Source of the DNA: Antribacter gilvus | GTDB taxonomy: Bacteria; Actinomycetota; Actinomycetes; Actinomycetales; Cellulomonadaceae | Assembly: GCF_003946865.1 (NCBI RefSeq) | Contig: NZ_QXTH01000001.1 | Coordinates: 124,001 to 188,000, forward strand | DNA: 64,000 nucleotides | Reading direction: 5' to 3' | Program-made: the position numbers and the translations under genes | Shown: positions 46,281 through 55,491 of the stretch, in pieces | How positions within the stretch are numbered: position 1 is the stretch's first letter | Layout of the letters: every line of letters begins with the position of its first letter | Notes under the pieces: model-generated | What the model was told of the DNA's origin: nothing | Databases searched by the model: none | The model's input: only the letters and a program-made list of their open reading frames with translations

Positions 46281-47171
46281 ATGACCACTTTGGGATGCAT
46301 CGTCCTGCCGTCCGAGCCGCCGTCCCGCTTCCTCCCGATCGCCCGCGCGGCCGACGAGTCGGGTCTGGAGGAGGTCTGGCTGTGGGAGGACTGCTTCCGC
46401 GAGACGGGTGCAGGCGCCGCGGGGGCGATCCTCGGAGCCACGTCGCGCGTGCGGGTCGGGATCGGGGTGCTCCCCGTGCCGTTGCGCAACGTGGCGCTGA
46501 CCGCGATGGAGATCGCCACGCTCGAGGGCATGTTCCCGGGACGGTACATGCCGGGCATCGGGCACGGCGTGCTCGACTGGATGGGTCAGGTCGGGGCGCG
46601 AGCGGCCTCCCCGTTGACGCTCCTGCGCGAGTACGCCACGGCGCTCCGAGCCCTCCTCGCGGGCGAGCGGCTGACCGTCACCGGCCGGTACGTCAACCTC
46701 ACGGACGTGGCGCTGGACTGGCCGCCGTCGACCGTCCCAGCCGTGCTGTCGGCGGGCCAGGGCCCCAAGACGCTGCGCCTCGTCGGCGAGGTGGCGGACG
46801 GCGTCGTCATCACCGCCGACACAGGCCTCGCCGGCCTGCAGGCGGCGAACGAGCTGATCGCCGAGGGTCGTGAGGCAGCGGGCCGTGCGGGGGACCCGTT
46901 CCGTACGGTCGTGTTCGTGCCCGGCGCGACCGGCCCCGACGCCGTGGAGCGGCTGCGGCGCGCCGCCGCCGACTGGCCGATCGACGTCGACACCGACGAG
47001 AAGCTCGCCGGCTACGCCGTGTGGGGCGACGCGGAGCAGCTGGCCGCGGGTGTTCGCCGCTTCGCGGAGGCGGGCGCCGACACGGTGGTGATCCAGCCGA
47101 CGCCGGACACGCCGGACCTCGAGGCGTTCGCCCGCTTTCTGGGCGAGGAGGTACGCCCGCTGCTGGGTTGA
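46281..47171 (+). CDS. LLM-class flavin-dependent oxidoreductase
   Basis: 296 residues from ATG at 46281. The luciferase-like barrel shows FLPIARAADESGLEEVWLWE, GIGVLPVPLRNVALTAMEIA, PGRYMPGIGHGVLDWMGQVG and SPLTLLREYATALRALLAGE, typical of F420- or FMN-dependent enzymes such as methylene-H4MPT reductase-like proteins. Actinobacterial members mostly use F420. Substrate unknown. It is a single gene enclosed by two strong hairpins. Confidence 0.88.
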   Translation: MTTLGCIVLPSEPPSRFLPIARAADESGLEEVWLWEDCFRETGAGAAGAILGATSRVRVGIGVLPVPLRNVALTAMEIATLEGMFPGRYMPGIGHGVLDWMGQVGARAASPLTLLREYATALRALLAGERLTVTGRYVNLTDVALDWPPSTVPAVLSAGQGPKTLRLVGEVADGVVITADTGLAGLQAANELIAEGREAAGRAGDPFRTVVFVPGATGPDAVERLRRAAADWPIDVDTDEKLAGYAVWGDAEQLAAGVRRFAEAGADTVVIQPTPDTPDLEAFARFLGEEVRPLLG

Positions 47172-47206
47172 CCCCTCTTCGCCGTGGGTGCCACGGCGAA
47201 GAGGGG
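47172..47206 (+). terminator. perfect 16-bp terminator after the LLM gene
   Basis: Arms 47172-47187 and 47191-47206 pair perfectly around a GTG loop, starting right after the stop codon. Confidence 0.92.
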
Positions 47207-47351
47207 CCGGTGGGTCACCGCACGCCGAACGCCCGCATCACTCGCGGCCCCACTCGCGGTGACCGGTCAGGGCCGCCAGGTCCGCCGAAAGCGGCGACGT
47301 TGATGCTGAACCAGGTGGCAGCGGATCGCGACACGGCACAAGGCGTCTCCG

Positions 47352-47379
47352 GTGACGTAAACATGCCGTGGCGTATCCT
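47352..47379 (+). promoter_or_regulatory. possible promoter of the LuxR-type regulator
   Basis: GTGACG (47352-47357) and TATCCT (47374-47379) are 16 bases apart, 40 bases before the regulator start. The rest of the 213-base gap shows nothing else clear. Confidence 0.35.
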
Positions 47380-47419
47380 CGCCAGGGCAGTCGAGAACCC
47401 GAGCCCATGGAGGGGTGCC

Positions 47420-48406
47420 ATGCTCAGCGACGTGCTCGGCCTCACGACGACCCAGACCCTCGCCTACCGGGAGCTCGTGGGCGCGCCCTCGCTCGACGCC
47501 GACGAGCTCTCCACCCGCCTCGGCTGCGAGCCGGCCGACGCGTACAGCGTGCTCCGCACGCTGGAGGAGCACGGGCTCGTCGCCCGGCAGAGCGCCGACG
47601 GCACCCGGTTCCAGGCGGCGCCCCCGGAGATCGCGCTCGGCGCCCTCCTCGCGCGCCGGTCCGACGAGATCCGGGTGGCGCACGCGGAGCTCTCCCGGCT
47701 CGAGGAGGAGTACCGGCGCGCGTCCGCCCTGCGCCCGGTCACCGACGTGGTCGACGTGGTCCGTGGCGCCGACGCCGTGCGGCAGCGGATCACGCAGCTC
47801 CAGCTCGGAGCGCGGGAGCAGGTCGACGCCTTCGTCCGCCCGCCGGTCGTGGTCATGGAGGCCGAGGAGAACTCCGCCGAGGACCAGGCCGTCGCCCGGG
47901 GCGTCCGTTACCGGGTGGTGGCCGAACGATCGCTGCTCGACACGGGGAAGCTCACCGTCGCGGCCGCGACGACGGCGGTGCTCGCGGGCGAGGAGCTCAG
48001 GATCGCGGCGACCGTGCCGCTCAAGCTGGTCATCATCGACCGCCGGCTCGCCTACCTACCCCTGTCCACGGCGGTGGACGCGGCCTCCGCCCCGGAGACG
48101 GTCGGGGCGCTGCTGATCCATCAGGGGGCGCTGCTCGACGCTCTCATCGCCCTCTTCGACGCGGCCTGGCGGGACGCCACCCCGTTCGTCGTGCCGGGCG
48201 CCGGGCCCGCGGACCTCGACCTCGACGACCAGGACCTGCGCATCCTGGGGCTGCTCCTCGCGGGCATGACGGACCAGTCGGTCGCGAACCAGCTCGACCT
48301 GTCCCTGCGTACGGTGCAGCGGCGCGTGAAGGTGCTCATGGACCTGGCGGGCGTGTCGACCCGCATCCAGCTGGGCTGGGCGGCGGCGCGCAAGGGCTGG
48401 CTGTAG
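47420..48406 (+). CDS. TrmB-like/LuxR-type transcriptional regulator
   Basis: 328 residues from ATG at 47420 with GGAGGGG upstream. The N-terminal winged helix (TTTQTLAYRELVGAPSLDAD, then CEPADAYSVLRTLEEHGLVA) resembles TrmB. A helical linker leads to a phospholipase D-like sensor region (VVAERSLLDTGK, KLVIIDRRLAYLPL). The C-terminus is a LuxR/GerE helix-turn-helix (LLLAGMTDQSVANQLDLS, LRTVQRRVKVLMDLAGVSTR). Many actinobacteria carry such orphan regulators. It lies between two perfect hairpins with no obvious target gene. Confidence 0.85.
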   Translation: MLSDVLGLTTTQTLAYRELVGAPSLDADELSTRLGCEPADAYSVLRTLEEHGLVARQSADGTRFQAAPPEIALGALLARRSDEIRVAHAELSRLEEEYRRASALRPVTDVVDVVRGADAVRQRITQLQLGAREQVDAFVRPPVVVMEAEENSAEDQAVARGVRYRVVAERSLLDTGKLTVAAATTAVLAGEELRIAATVPLKLVIIDRRLAYLPLSTAVDAASAPETVGALLIHQGALLDALIALFDAAWRDATPFVVPGAGPADLDLDDQDLRILGLLLAGMTDQSVANQLDLSLRTVQRRVKVLMDLAGVSTRIQLGWAAARKGWL

Positions 48407-48443
48407 CCCGCCCCGCCCCGCCTCGCAGGCGGGGTGGGGCGGG
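48407..48443. terminator. bidirectional terminator between LuxR-type and MaoC genes
   Basis: A 17-bp stem with one G-T pair (48407-48423 with 48427-48443) and a three-base loop fills the whole gap between the convergent stops. Confidence 0.88.
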
Positions 48444-49412
48444 TCAGGCCAGCGGTGCGACCGTGCCCGTGAAGTGGCGGGTGCCCTTGCCCGAGCGCCA
48501 GCCGTCGTACACGTAGCCGCCGCCGGGCCCGGGCCTGCCGCCGTCGCGGCGGATCGCCACGTCGACGGTCCCCGGCAGCAGCACCGGCTTGAAGAACTCC
48601 ACCGTCCACTCGTACGTCTCGCCGCGGCGGGCGGGGCCCACCTCGGCCAGGGCGCGCGCCGACGTGTACATGCCGTGCGCGATGGCCCGCGGGAAGCCGA
48701 ACGCCTTGGCGCTCAACGCGGACAGGTGGATGGGGTTCCGGTCGCCCGACACCGCCCCGTAGGCGCGGCCCGTGCCACCCCCGAGCGACCAGCGGCCTGT
48801 GGGGAGCGGCGGAGACCAGTCGTCCCGGGACTCGGAGGCGGCGGGTTCAGCGGCGGTGCCCGCCGCGGCCGGGGCGCGGAAGCCCTTCGCGAGGTACGTC
48901 GACACGCCGCGCCACGCGAGCCCGGGCCCGTCCGGTCCCTCGACCGACACCTCGGCCACCAGGTCCACCTGCACGCCCCGGCGGTGCGGGCGCACGTCCT
49001 CGGCCCAGGCCCGTACCTCGAGCGTGTCCCCGACCCGCACCGGCCGGGTGACCCGCACGTGGTTGCGCAGGTGCACCATGCCGAGCAGCGGCAGCGGGAA
49101 GTCGCCCCGCACCATGACGGCCGTCGCGAGCGGGAAGGCCAGCACGTGCAGGAACCCGGCAGGCAGCACGTCCGACGACGGCTCCCCCACCACGCGGCAG
49201 TAGGCGTCCAGGTGCGCCGACGTGGCCGTGTCCCCGGTGGCGATGCCGGTCACCCGGTAGGCCACCGTGGGCAGCGTGATCGCCCCTGTGCCGGGGCGCT
49301 TCGTGAGCGATCCGGCCGCACCCTTGGCGTAGAGCGACCCCAGGCCGGGCAGCCCCGGCAGGTCCACCACGGCGTACGACGCCGGAGTGCCCGGCCCGGT
49401 CCTCTGCGTCAC
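48444..49412 (-). CDS. MaoC-like (hot-dog) acyl-CoA/ACP dehydratase, HtdX type
   Basis: 322 residues from GTG at 49412. A double hot-dog protein: the second half has the R-hydratase motif AVSGDRNPIHLSALSAKAFG then AIAHGMYTSARAL with catalytic Asp and His; the first half holds a degenerate hot-dog (PAGFLHVLAFPLATAVMV). It probably hydrates trans-2-enoyl thioesters to (R)-3-hydroxyacyl forms. Gene order fadA2-fabG4-htdX is the same as in Mycobacterium. It follows the fabG-type gene by 11 bases. Confidence 0.85.
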   Translation of the reverse strand: MTQRTGPGTPASYAVVDLPGLPGLGSLYAKGAAGSLTKRPGTGAITLPTVAYRVTGIATGDTATSAHLDAYCRVVGEPSSDVLPAGFLHVLAFPLATAVMVRGDFPLPLLGMVHLRNHVRVTRPVRVGDTLEVRAWAEDVRPHRRGVQVDLVAEVSVEGPDGPGLAWRGVSTYLAKGFRAPAAAGTAAEPAASESRDDWSPPLPTGRWSLGGGTGRAYGAVSGDRNPIHLSALSAKAFGFPRAIAHGMYTSARALAEVGPARRGETYEWTVEFFKPVLLPGTVDVAIRRDGGRPGPGGGYVYDGWRSGKGTRHFTGTVAPLA

Positions 49413-49423
49413 GTCTCCCGTCC

Positions 49424-50770
49424 TCACTTGCCCATGATGGCCTGGCCGCAGACGCGCAGCACCTGCCCGTTCACGCCCTGGGCCGGCGGGGAGACGAGGA
49501 ACGCGATGGCCTCGGCGACGTCGACCGGAAGACCGCCCTGCTGGAGGGACGGCGTGCGGCGCCCCATCTCGCGGGTCAGGGCCGGGATGGACCGGGTCAT
49601 GTCCGTCTCGATGAAGCCCGGGGCGATCGCGTTGGCGGTGCCGCCCAGCTCGGCGACGAGCGGCGCGGTGGCTGCCGTGTGGCCGATCACGCCGGACTTC
49701 GAGTACGAGTAGTTGGTCTGGCCCTTGTTGCCCGCGATGCCGCTGGTCGAGGCGAGCGACACGATGCGCAGGCCCGTGGTGCCGGCGGCGAGCAGCTGCT
49801 CGTTGATCGTGAGCTGCGACGTCAGGTTGACGGCGACGACGGCGTCCCACTGCGCCGGCTTCATGTTGGCGAGCAGCTTGTCGCGCAGGATGCCCGCGTT
49901 GTGGACCACGATGTCGAGCCCGCCGTGCTTGGCCGCGGCCTCGAGCATCCTGGCGCCGGCGTCGGCGGTGGTCACGTCGAGCTGGAGGGCGGTGCCCTTG
50001 ATCTCGTTCGCCACCGCGGCCAGGGACTCCCCGGCCGCCGGGACGTCGACGACGATGACCTTGGCCCCGTCGCGGGCGAGGGTGCGGGCGATCGCCGCAC
50101 CGATGCCCCGGGCGGCGCCCGTGACGACGGCCGTCCTCCCGGCCAGCGGGTGCTCCCAGTCGACGTCGCCGAGCGGGCCGGAGGGGCCGACGGGCAGCAC
50201 CTGGCCGTCCACGTAGGCGGACTTGGCGGACAGGAAGAAGCGGAGCGTGGCGAGCACGGACGCCGACTCGACTGTGGTGTCGCCCGTCAGCTGCACCGCG
50301 TTGGCGGTGGCGCCCCCGCGCAGCTCCTTGCCGACCGAGCGCGTGAAGCCCTCGAACCCGGCGCGGGCGGCTGCGACCGCCGGGGAGCCGCCGGACTCCG
50401 GGGCACGGGACAGGACGACCACGCGACCGTTGCCCGCGAGGGACCGCAGGGTGCCGCCGAGGGCGAGGACCGCCTCGGAGACGGCGGCGGGAGCCTCGGC
50501 GGCAGTGCCGACCAGCACGACCGCGCCCCACCGCACGTCGCCCGCGTTCTCGGACGTGCGGCGCACGTCGAGGTCCCAGGCGAGCAGCGCCTTGGCGACG
50601 CTGTCGGCGTCGGCGGCCGAGGCGCCGTCGGACAGCACCAGGACGGGACCCACGGTGAGGGGGGCGCCCGCCTGGTAGCGGCGCAGGAGCGCGGGCCGCG
50701 GCAGCCCCAGCTTCTTGGCGAGGGCCTTGGTCAGGCCGCTGTTGACGGCCTCGGTGTACTTGTCAGCCAC
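49424..50770 (-). CDS. fabG: high-molecular-weight 3-oxoacyl-ACP/CoA reductase, FabG4 type
   Basis: 448 residues from GTG at 50770. An N-terminal flavodoxin-like domain (about 1-205; PVLVLSDGASAADADSVAKA, VRWGAVVLVGTA) precedes a complete SDR domain with TGAARGIGAAIART, VVHNAGILRD, SLASTSGIAG and YSYSKSG. The two-domain layout and length match mycobacterial FabG4, which reduces 3-oxoacyl-CoA with NADH. It sits between the thiolase and the MaoC dehydratase, so the three can run a reversible beta-oxidation or chain-extension cycle. Confidence 0.9.
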   Translation of the reverse strand: MADKYTEAVNSGLTKALAKKLGLPRPALLRRYQAGAPLTVGPVLVLSDGASAADADSVAKALLAWDLDVRRTSENAGDVRWGAVVLVGTAAEAPAAVSEAVLALGGTLRSLAGNGRVVVLSRAPESGGSPAVAAARAGFEGFTRSVGKELRGGATANAVQLTGDTTVESASVLATLRFFLSAKSAYVDGQVLPVGPSGPLGDVDWEHPLAGRTAVVTGAARGIGAAIARTLARDGAKVIVVDVPAAGESLAAVANEIKGTALQLDVTTADAGARMLEAAAKHGGLDIVVHNAGILRDKLLANMKPAQWDAVVAVNLTSQLTINEQLLAAGTTGLRIVSLASTSGIAGNKGQTNYSYSKSGVIGHTAATAPLVAELGGTANAIAPGFIETDMTRSIPALTREMGRRTPSLQQGGLPVDVAEAIAFLVSPPAQGVNGQVLRVCGQAIMGK

Positions 50771-50817
50771 GATGTCGTCGGGCTCCTTCCGGATTCGGGG
50801 TGCGCGGGGGCTCAGGC

Positions 50818-52140
50818 TCAGGCGGACTCGATCAGCGCGGTGGCGCCGAGGCCACCAGCGGCGCAGACCGAGATCAGGGCCCGGGCGGGACGACCGGTCT
50901 CCGCGGCCTTGGCCGCGACGAGCTTCGCGGCCGTCGCGATGATGCGGCCGCCGGTGGCGGCGAACGGGTGGCCCGCCGCGAGCGACGACCCGTTGACGTT
51001 GAGGCGCGACCGGTCGACGGTGCCGAAGGCCTCGTCCAGGCCGAGCTCCGTGCGGCAGTACTCCTTGTCCTCCCATGCGGCGAGCGTGGTGAGGACCGTC
51101 GAGGCGAACGCCTCGTGGATCTCGAAGAAGTCGATGTCCTCGAGCGTGAGGCCGTTGCGGCCCAGCAGGCGCGGGACCGCGTGGACGGGGGCCATCAGGA
51201 GGCCCTCGTGACCGTGGACGAAGTCGACGGCTGCCGTCTCGGCGTCGACGAACCGCGCGAGGACCGGCAGGTCCCGCTCGGCGGCCCACTCGCGCGAGGC
51301 GAAGAGCACGGCCGACGCGCCGTCGGTCAGCGGGGTCGAGTTGCCGGCTGTCATGGTCGCGGGCTCCGGCAGGCGGGTGCCGAACACCGGCTTGAGCGTC
51401 GCGAGCTTCTCGAGCGAGGTGTCGGCGCGGAGGTTGTCGTCGCGGGTGAGGCCCTTGAAGGGCGTCACGAGGTCGTCGAAGAAGCCCGAGTCCCAGGCGG
51501 CGGCGAGGTTGCGGTGGCTGTTGAAGGCCACCTCGTCCTGCGCCTCGCGGCTCACGCCCCACTTCGCGGTGGTGATGGCCTGGTGCTCGCCCATCGACAG
51601 CCCGGTGCGGGGCTCGCTCGTGCTCGGGCTCGCGGGCGCGAGGTCCTTCGGACGCAGCGTGAGGAACGACTGGACGCGGGCGCCGGTGGTCTTGGCGTGG
51701 TTGGCGGCCAGCAGCGCGAGGCGCAGCTTCTCGCCGACGGCGATCGGCGCGTCCGACACGGTGTCCGTGCCGCCCGCGACCGCCGACTCGATCTGGCCGA
51801 GGCGGATCTTGTTGGTCACCGCGATCGCGGCCTCGAGCCCGGTGGCGCAGGCCTGCTGCAGGTCGTAGGCCGGCGTCTGCGCTGACAGGGACGAGCCGAG
51901 CACGCACTCGCGGATCAGGTTGAAGTCGCGGCTGTGCTTGAGGACGGCACCACCGACGACCTCGCCGAGGCGCTCGCCCTGGAGGCCGAAGCGGGCCACG
52001 AGGCCCTCGAGGGCCGCGGTGAACATGTCCTGGTTGCTCGCGCGGACGTACTTCTTGCCTGCGCGGGAGAACGGGATCCGGTTGCCGCCGACGATCACGG
52101 CGTCGCGCGGGATGTCACGGGGGGCAGGTGTGGTGGCCAC
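50818..52140 (-). CDS. acetyl-CoA acetyltransferase, FadA2/FadI type thiolase
   Basis: 440 residues from GTG at 52140 with AAGGAAA upstream. Thiolase signatures are intact: nucleophile Cys in YDLQQACATGLEAA, NVNGSSLAAGHPFAATGGR, FFEIHEAFAS with His, and the second Cys in SVCAAGGLGA. The extended loop between them (RTGLSMGEHQAITTAKWGVS) is typical of FadI/FadA2. It is the first gene of the minus-strand fatty acid cluster and divergent from the TetR-acyl-CoA oxidase pair. Confidence 0.92.
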   Translation of the reverse strand: MATTPAPRDIPRDAVIVGGNRIPFSRAGKKYVRASNQDMFTAALEGLVARFGLQGERLGEVVGGAVLKHSRDFNLIRECVLGSSLSAQTPAYDLQQACATGLEAAIAVTNKIRLGQIESAVAGGTDTVSDAPIAVGEKLRLALLAANHAKTTGARVQSFLTLRPKDLAPASPSTSEPRTGLSMGEHQAITTAKWGVSREAQDEVAFNSHRNLAAAWDSGFFDDLVTPFKGLTRDDNLRADTSLEKLATLKPVFGTRLPEPATMTAGNSTPLTDGASAVLFASREWAAERDLPVLARFVDAETAAVDFVHGHEGLLMAPVHAVPRLLGRNGLTLEDIDFFEIHEAFASTVLTTLAAWEDKEYCRTELGLDEAFGTVDRSRLNVNGSSLAAGHPFAATGGRIIATAAKLVAAKAAETGRPARALISVCAAGGLGATALIESA

Positions 52141-52231
52141 GTCGCTGTTTCCTTCTCACTCCGTCGGACAGGTTCCGGCAACGCCGGAGCGGGCCGCTTG
52201 TGCCCAGGACTCACAGTACCTGATACTCTCG

Positions 52232-52243
52232 GTCTCGTGAGAC
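52232..52243. promoter_or_regulatory. candidate TetR operator in the divergent fatty-acid promoter region
   Basis: GTCTC-GT-GAGAC is a short palindrome 31 bases before the TetR start, between TetR and the thiolase gene. TGATACTCT just upstream could be a -10. Weak by itself, but position fits an autoregulated operator. Confidence 0.35.
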
Positions 52244-52274
52244 GGATCACAAGGCATGACGAGGAGGTCGTCCG

Positions 52275-53006
52275 ATGAGCGTCAGCGTGGACGGCCGCTC
52301 GACCCGATGGGACGACCATCGCACGGCTCGGCGCGCCGAGCTGGTCCGAGCGGCGCGCAAGGCGGTGCACAAGCTCGGCCCCGCCGTGTCCATGGACGAG
52401 ATCGCGGCGGCCGCGGGCACGTCCAAGTCCATCGTGTACCGGTACTTCGACGACAAGGCGGGCCTCCGGCTCGCGGTCGCCGAGGCGGTGGTGCGCCAGA
52501 TGCACGACGCGCTGCGGGACGCGGCCCGCGCGGCGAGGACGCCCGAGGGTGCGCTGCGCGAGATGGTGCGGGTCTACCTCGAGATGATCGAGAGCTCGCC
52601 CAACGTCTACTGGTTCGTCACGCGGACCGCCATCGGCGGCAACGAGCCGTCGTCCCCGGTCGAGGTCGGCGCCGGTCGCCGCCGGGCCGCCGAGCAGGCG
52701 CTCGAGGCCACCGGCGTGTCGGTCGGCCCTGCGGACACCCCGCTGGGTGCCTACCTGGACTCCGTGATCGAGCTCGTCGCCGAGCCGTTCGCCCGCGCCA
52801 CCGACGTCTCCTCCGCCGATGCGGCGGCGTGGGCCGCGGGCGCCGTCGGCTTCGTCCGCGGCGCCGGCGAGTGGTGGCTCGGCCACGACCTCGGCCTCGG
52901 CGGGCTCAGCCGCGAGGAGCTCACCGAGCGCGTCGCCCTCTGGCTCTGGACCGGGCCGGTGGGCGTGCTGCACAACCCCAACTCGAGAACCGAGGAGCAC
53001 CGATGA
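52275..53006 (+). CDS. TetR-family regulator of the fatty-acid cluster
   Basis: 243 residues from ATG at 52275 with GAGGAGG nearby. The helix-turn-helix region RAARKAVHKLGPAVSMDEIA then AAAGTSKSIVYRYFDDKAGL is classical. The ligand domain includes YLEMIESSPNVYWFVTRTAI and a terminal WWLGHDLGLGGLSREELTE. It overlaps the acyl-CoA oxidase gene by four bases (ATGA) and faces the thiolase-FabG-MaoC genes, so it probably responds to an acyl-CoA. Confidence 0.9.
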   Translation: MSVSVDGRSTRWDDHRTARRAELVRAARKAVHKLGPAVSMDEIAAAAGTSKSIVYRYFDDKAGLRLAVAEAVVRQMHDALRDAARAARTPEGALREMVRVYLEMIESSPNVYWFVTRTAIGGNEPSSPVEVGAGRRRAAEQALEATGVSVGPADTPLGAYLDSVIELVAEPFARATDVSSADAAAWAAGAVGFVRGAGEWWLGHDLGLGGLSREELTERVALWLWTGPVGVLHNPNSRTEEHR

Positions 53007-55129
53007 CCACCACCTCCGACCCTGTGGAGACCGCGGGGGCCACCGCCGCGCCGACGGCGAGCGACCGCGAGAAGGCGACCACGACGTCGTCGGGCAGCGG
53101 GCCGCGCGTGGACGTGCCCACCCTGGAGCACCACCTGCTCGGCCGCTGGAAGGAGGAGCGCGCCCAGGCGCGCCGTCTGGTGGCCGAGCACCCCGAGCTG
53201 TGGAAGCGCGAGGGGATCGCCAAGGAGGAGCACCGCGAGCTCACCCTCGCGCACATGAAGCAGCTCGCACCCCTCGGCCACGTGCACCTCGCCTTCCCGA
53301 AGCGCCTGGGTGGTGGCGACAACGCGGGCGCCAACCTCGTGGGCTTCGAGGAGATGGTGGCCGCCGACCCGTCGCTGCAGATCAAGGCGGGCGTGCAGTG
53401 GGGTCTCTTCGCCTCGGCGATCTTCCACCTGGGCACGCCGGAGCAGCAGGACCGCCTGCTGCCGGGGGCCATGGACCTGTCCGTGCCCGGCGCGTTCGCG
53501 ATGACGGAGACGGGTCACGGCTCGGACGTGGCGTCGATCGGCACCACCGCGACGTACGACCCGGAGACCGAGGAGTTCGTCATCCACACCCCGTTCCGCG
53601 GGGCGTGGAAGGACTACCTGGGCAACGCCGCCGTGCACGCCACCGCGGCCACGGTGTTCGCGCAGCTCGTCACCAACGGCGTCAACCACGGCGTGCACTG
53701 CTTCTACGTGCCCGTCCGTGAGACCAACCCGGACGGCACGGCAGGCGCATTCCTGCCGGGCGTGGGCGGCGAGGACGACGGCCAGAAGGGCGGCCTCAAC
53801 GGCATCGACAACGGCCGGCTGCACTTCGACCACGTCCGCGTGCCCCGCACGGACCTGCTCGCCCGCTACGGCCAGGTCGCTGCCGACGGTTCGTACACGT
53901 CGTCGATCGACAGCCCCGGCCGGCGCTTCTTCACGATGCTCGGTGCCCTCGTCCAGGGCCGCGTGTCGCTCGACGGCGCTGCGGTGGCCGCCTCCAAGAT
54001 CGGCCTCGCCATCGCCGTGAAGTACGCGGCGGAGCGGCGCCAGTTCGCGCCGTCCGCGGGCGTGGAGGAGCTCACGCTCCTCGACTACGCGACGCACCGC
54101 CGTCGCCTCTTCCCGCGCATCGCCGAGACGTATGCGTCACACTTCGCGCACGACGGCCTGCTGGACCTCTTCCACACGGTCTTCTCCGGCGAGGAGGACA
54201 CGCCCGCCACGCGCGAGGACCTGGAGACCACGGCCGCCGCCCTCAAGTCGGCCAGCACCTGGTTCGCGCTCGACACCCTGCAGGAGTGCCGTGAGGCGTG
54301 CGGCGGCGCCGGCTTCCTCACCGAGAACCGGTTCACGAGCCTGCGGTCGGACCTCGACGTCTACGTGACGTTCGAGGGCGACAACCACGTGCTGCTGCAG
54401 CTCGTGGCGAAGCGCCTCGTGGGCGAGTTCGGCAAGGAGATGGCGAGGGCCACGCGCAGCCCCGGCGGGATGGCGCGGTTCGTCGTGGACCAGGCCGTGG
54501 ACGCGGCGCTGCACCGTACGCCGCTGGCGCGGGCCGCCCAGGTGCTCGCCGACGCCGGGGACGTGCGCCGCGCCGCGAACAACCTGCGCGACGAGGAGAC
54601 GCAGCGCAAGCTGCTCGCCGACCGGGTCGCCACCATGGTGGAAGAGGTCGCGATGGGCCTCCGCCCGGCGTTGAAGGCCGACCCGGCCGTGGCGCAGGAG
54701 ATCTTCGACAACCACCAGGTGCAGCTCATCGAGGCCGCCAAGGCGTACGCCGACCTGCTCCGCTGGGAGGCGTTCACCGACGCGCTGCCGAAGGTCCCCG
54801 ACGCGGGCACGCGCGAGGTGCTGACGTGGCTGCGCGACATCTTCGGGCTCACGCTCGTGGAGCGGAACCTCGCCTGGTACCTGCTGCACGGACGCCTGTC
54901 GGCCACGCGCGCCCAGACCGTCACGAGCAGCATCGACCGGCTGCTGAAGAAGATCCGGCCGCACGTGGTCGACCTGGTGGACGCCTGGGGCTACGGCCCG
55001 GAGCACCTGCGCGCGCCCATCGCGTCCGGCGCCGAGAAGGCCCGGCAGGACGAGGCGCGCGACTACTACCGCGCGCTGCGTGCGAGCGGCAAGGAGCCGG
55101 TGCGCGAGAAGGCGATCCGGAAGGCCTGA
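53003..55129 (+). CDS. acyl-CoA oxidase/dehydrogenase family enzyme
   Basis: 708 residues from ATG at 53003. It is longer than a normal acyl-CoA dehydrogenase and has the acyl-CoA oxidase plan: N-terminal helical domain, FAD domain (PGAFAMTETGHGSDVASIGT, FVIHTPFRGAWKDYLGNAA), QGRVSLDGAAVAASKIGLAI, ECREACGGAGFLTENRF with the family arginine/glycine run and TFEGDNHVLLQLVAKRLV, and a C-terminal oxidase-type domain. It catalyses the first step of beta-oxidation, passing electrons to oxygen or to an acceptor flavoprotein. Oxidase versus dehydrogenase is not certain. A perfect hairpin follows. Confidence 0.88.
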   Translation: MTTTSDPVETAGATAAPTASDREKATTTSSGSGPRVDVPTLEHHLLGRWKEERAQARRLVAEHPELWKREGIAKEEHRELTLAHMKQLAPLGHVHLAFPKRLGGGDNAGANLVGFEEMVAADPSLQIKAGVQWGLFASAIFHLGTPEQQDRLLPGAMDLSVPGAFAMTETGHGSDVASIGTTATYDPETEEFVIHTPFRGAWKDYLGNAAVHATAATVFAQLVTNGVNHGVHCFYVPVRETNPDGTAGAFLPGVGGEDDGQKGGLNGIDNGRLHFDHVRVPRTDLLARYGQVAADGSYTSSIDSPGRRFFTMLGALVQGRVSLDGAAVAASKIGLAIAVKYAAERRQFAPSAGVEELTLLDYATHRRRLFPRIAETYASHFAHDGLLDLFHTVFSGEEDTPATREDLETTAAALKSASTWFALDTLQECREACGGAGFLTENRFTSLRSDLDVYVTFEGDNHVLLQLVAKRLVGEFGKEMARATRSPGGMARFVVDQAVDAALHRTPLARAAQVLADAGDVRRAANNLRDEETQRKLLADRVATMVEEVAMGLRPALKADPAVAQEIFDNHQVQLIEAAKAYADLLRWEAFTDALPKVPDAGTREVLTWLRDIFGLTLVERNLAWYLLHGRLSATRAQTVTSSIDRLLKKIRPHVVDLVDAWGYGPEHLRAPIASGAEKARQDEARDYYRALRASGKEPVREKAIRKA

Positions 55130-55143
55130 CGCGCCCGGCGGTC

Positions 55144-55180
55144 GGGAGGCCGGCTACCCCGTCCGGGTAGCCGGCCTCCC
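55144..55180. terminator. perfect 16-bp bidirectional terminator
   Basis: Arms 55144-55159 and 55165-55180 pair perfectly around a CGTCC loop between the convergent oxidase and small membrane protein genes. Confidence 0.92.
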
Positions 55181-55188
55181 GCGTGCGG

Positions 55189-55491
55189 TCAGGCGGCGGA
55201 GGGCACCGCAGCCTGGGGGGCCGGCAGGCTCGTCGGCGCCCGTAGGGGCTCCGGTGCGGCCTCGGGCTCCGGCTCCTTCGCGGCGACCTCCCGCACGAGC
55301 GGACCGCTGAGCGTCACGGTCTCCGCTGTCTCTGTCGGTTCCGGGACGATGAACGCCACGGCCGTGGCGCCGCCCAGCGCCAGAAGGATCGCGAGGACGG
55401 CAAGGAGCGCCGGACCCAACGCGAGAGTGACGCCGACGAGCGCACCGCCGCTGACCGCGACAATCGCTCCGAGCACAAGAACACGGGTCAT
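55189..55491 (-). CDS. small membrane protein of unknown function
   Basis: 100 residues from ATG at 55491 with GGGAGG six bases upstream. Two adjoining membrane helices (VLVLGAIVAVSGGALVGVTL and ALLAVLAILLALGGATAVAF) are followed by a hydrophilic Pro/Glu/Ala-rich tail (EVAAKEPEPEAAPEPLRAP). I recognise no family. The tail is low complexity. The following 217 bases up to the next gene hold nothing I can identify. Confidence 0.6.
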   Translation of the reverse strand: MTRVLVLGAIVAVSGGALVGVTLALGPALLAVLAILLALGGATAVAFIVPEPTETAETVTLSGPLVREVAAKEPEPEAAPEPLRAPTSLPAPQAAVPSAA

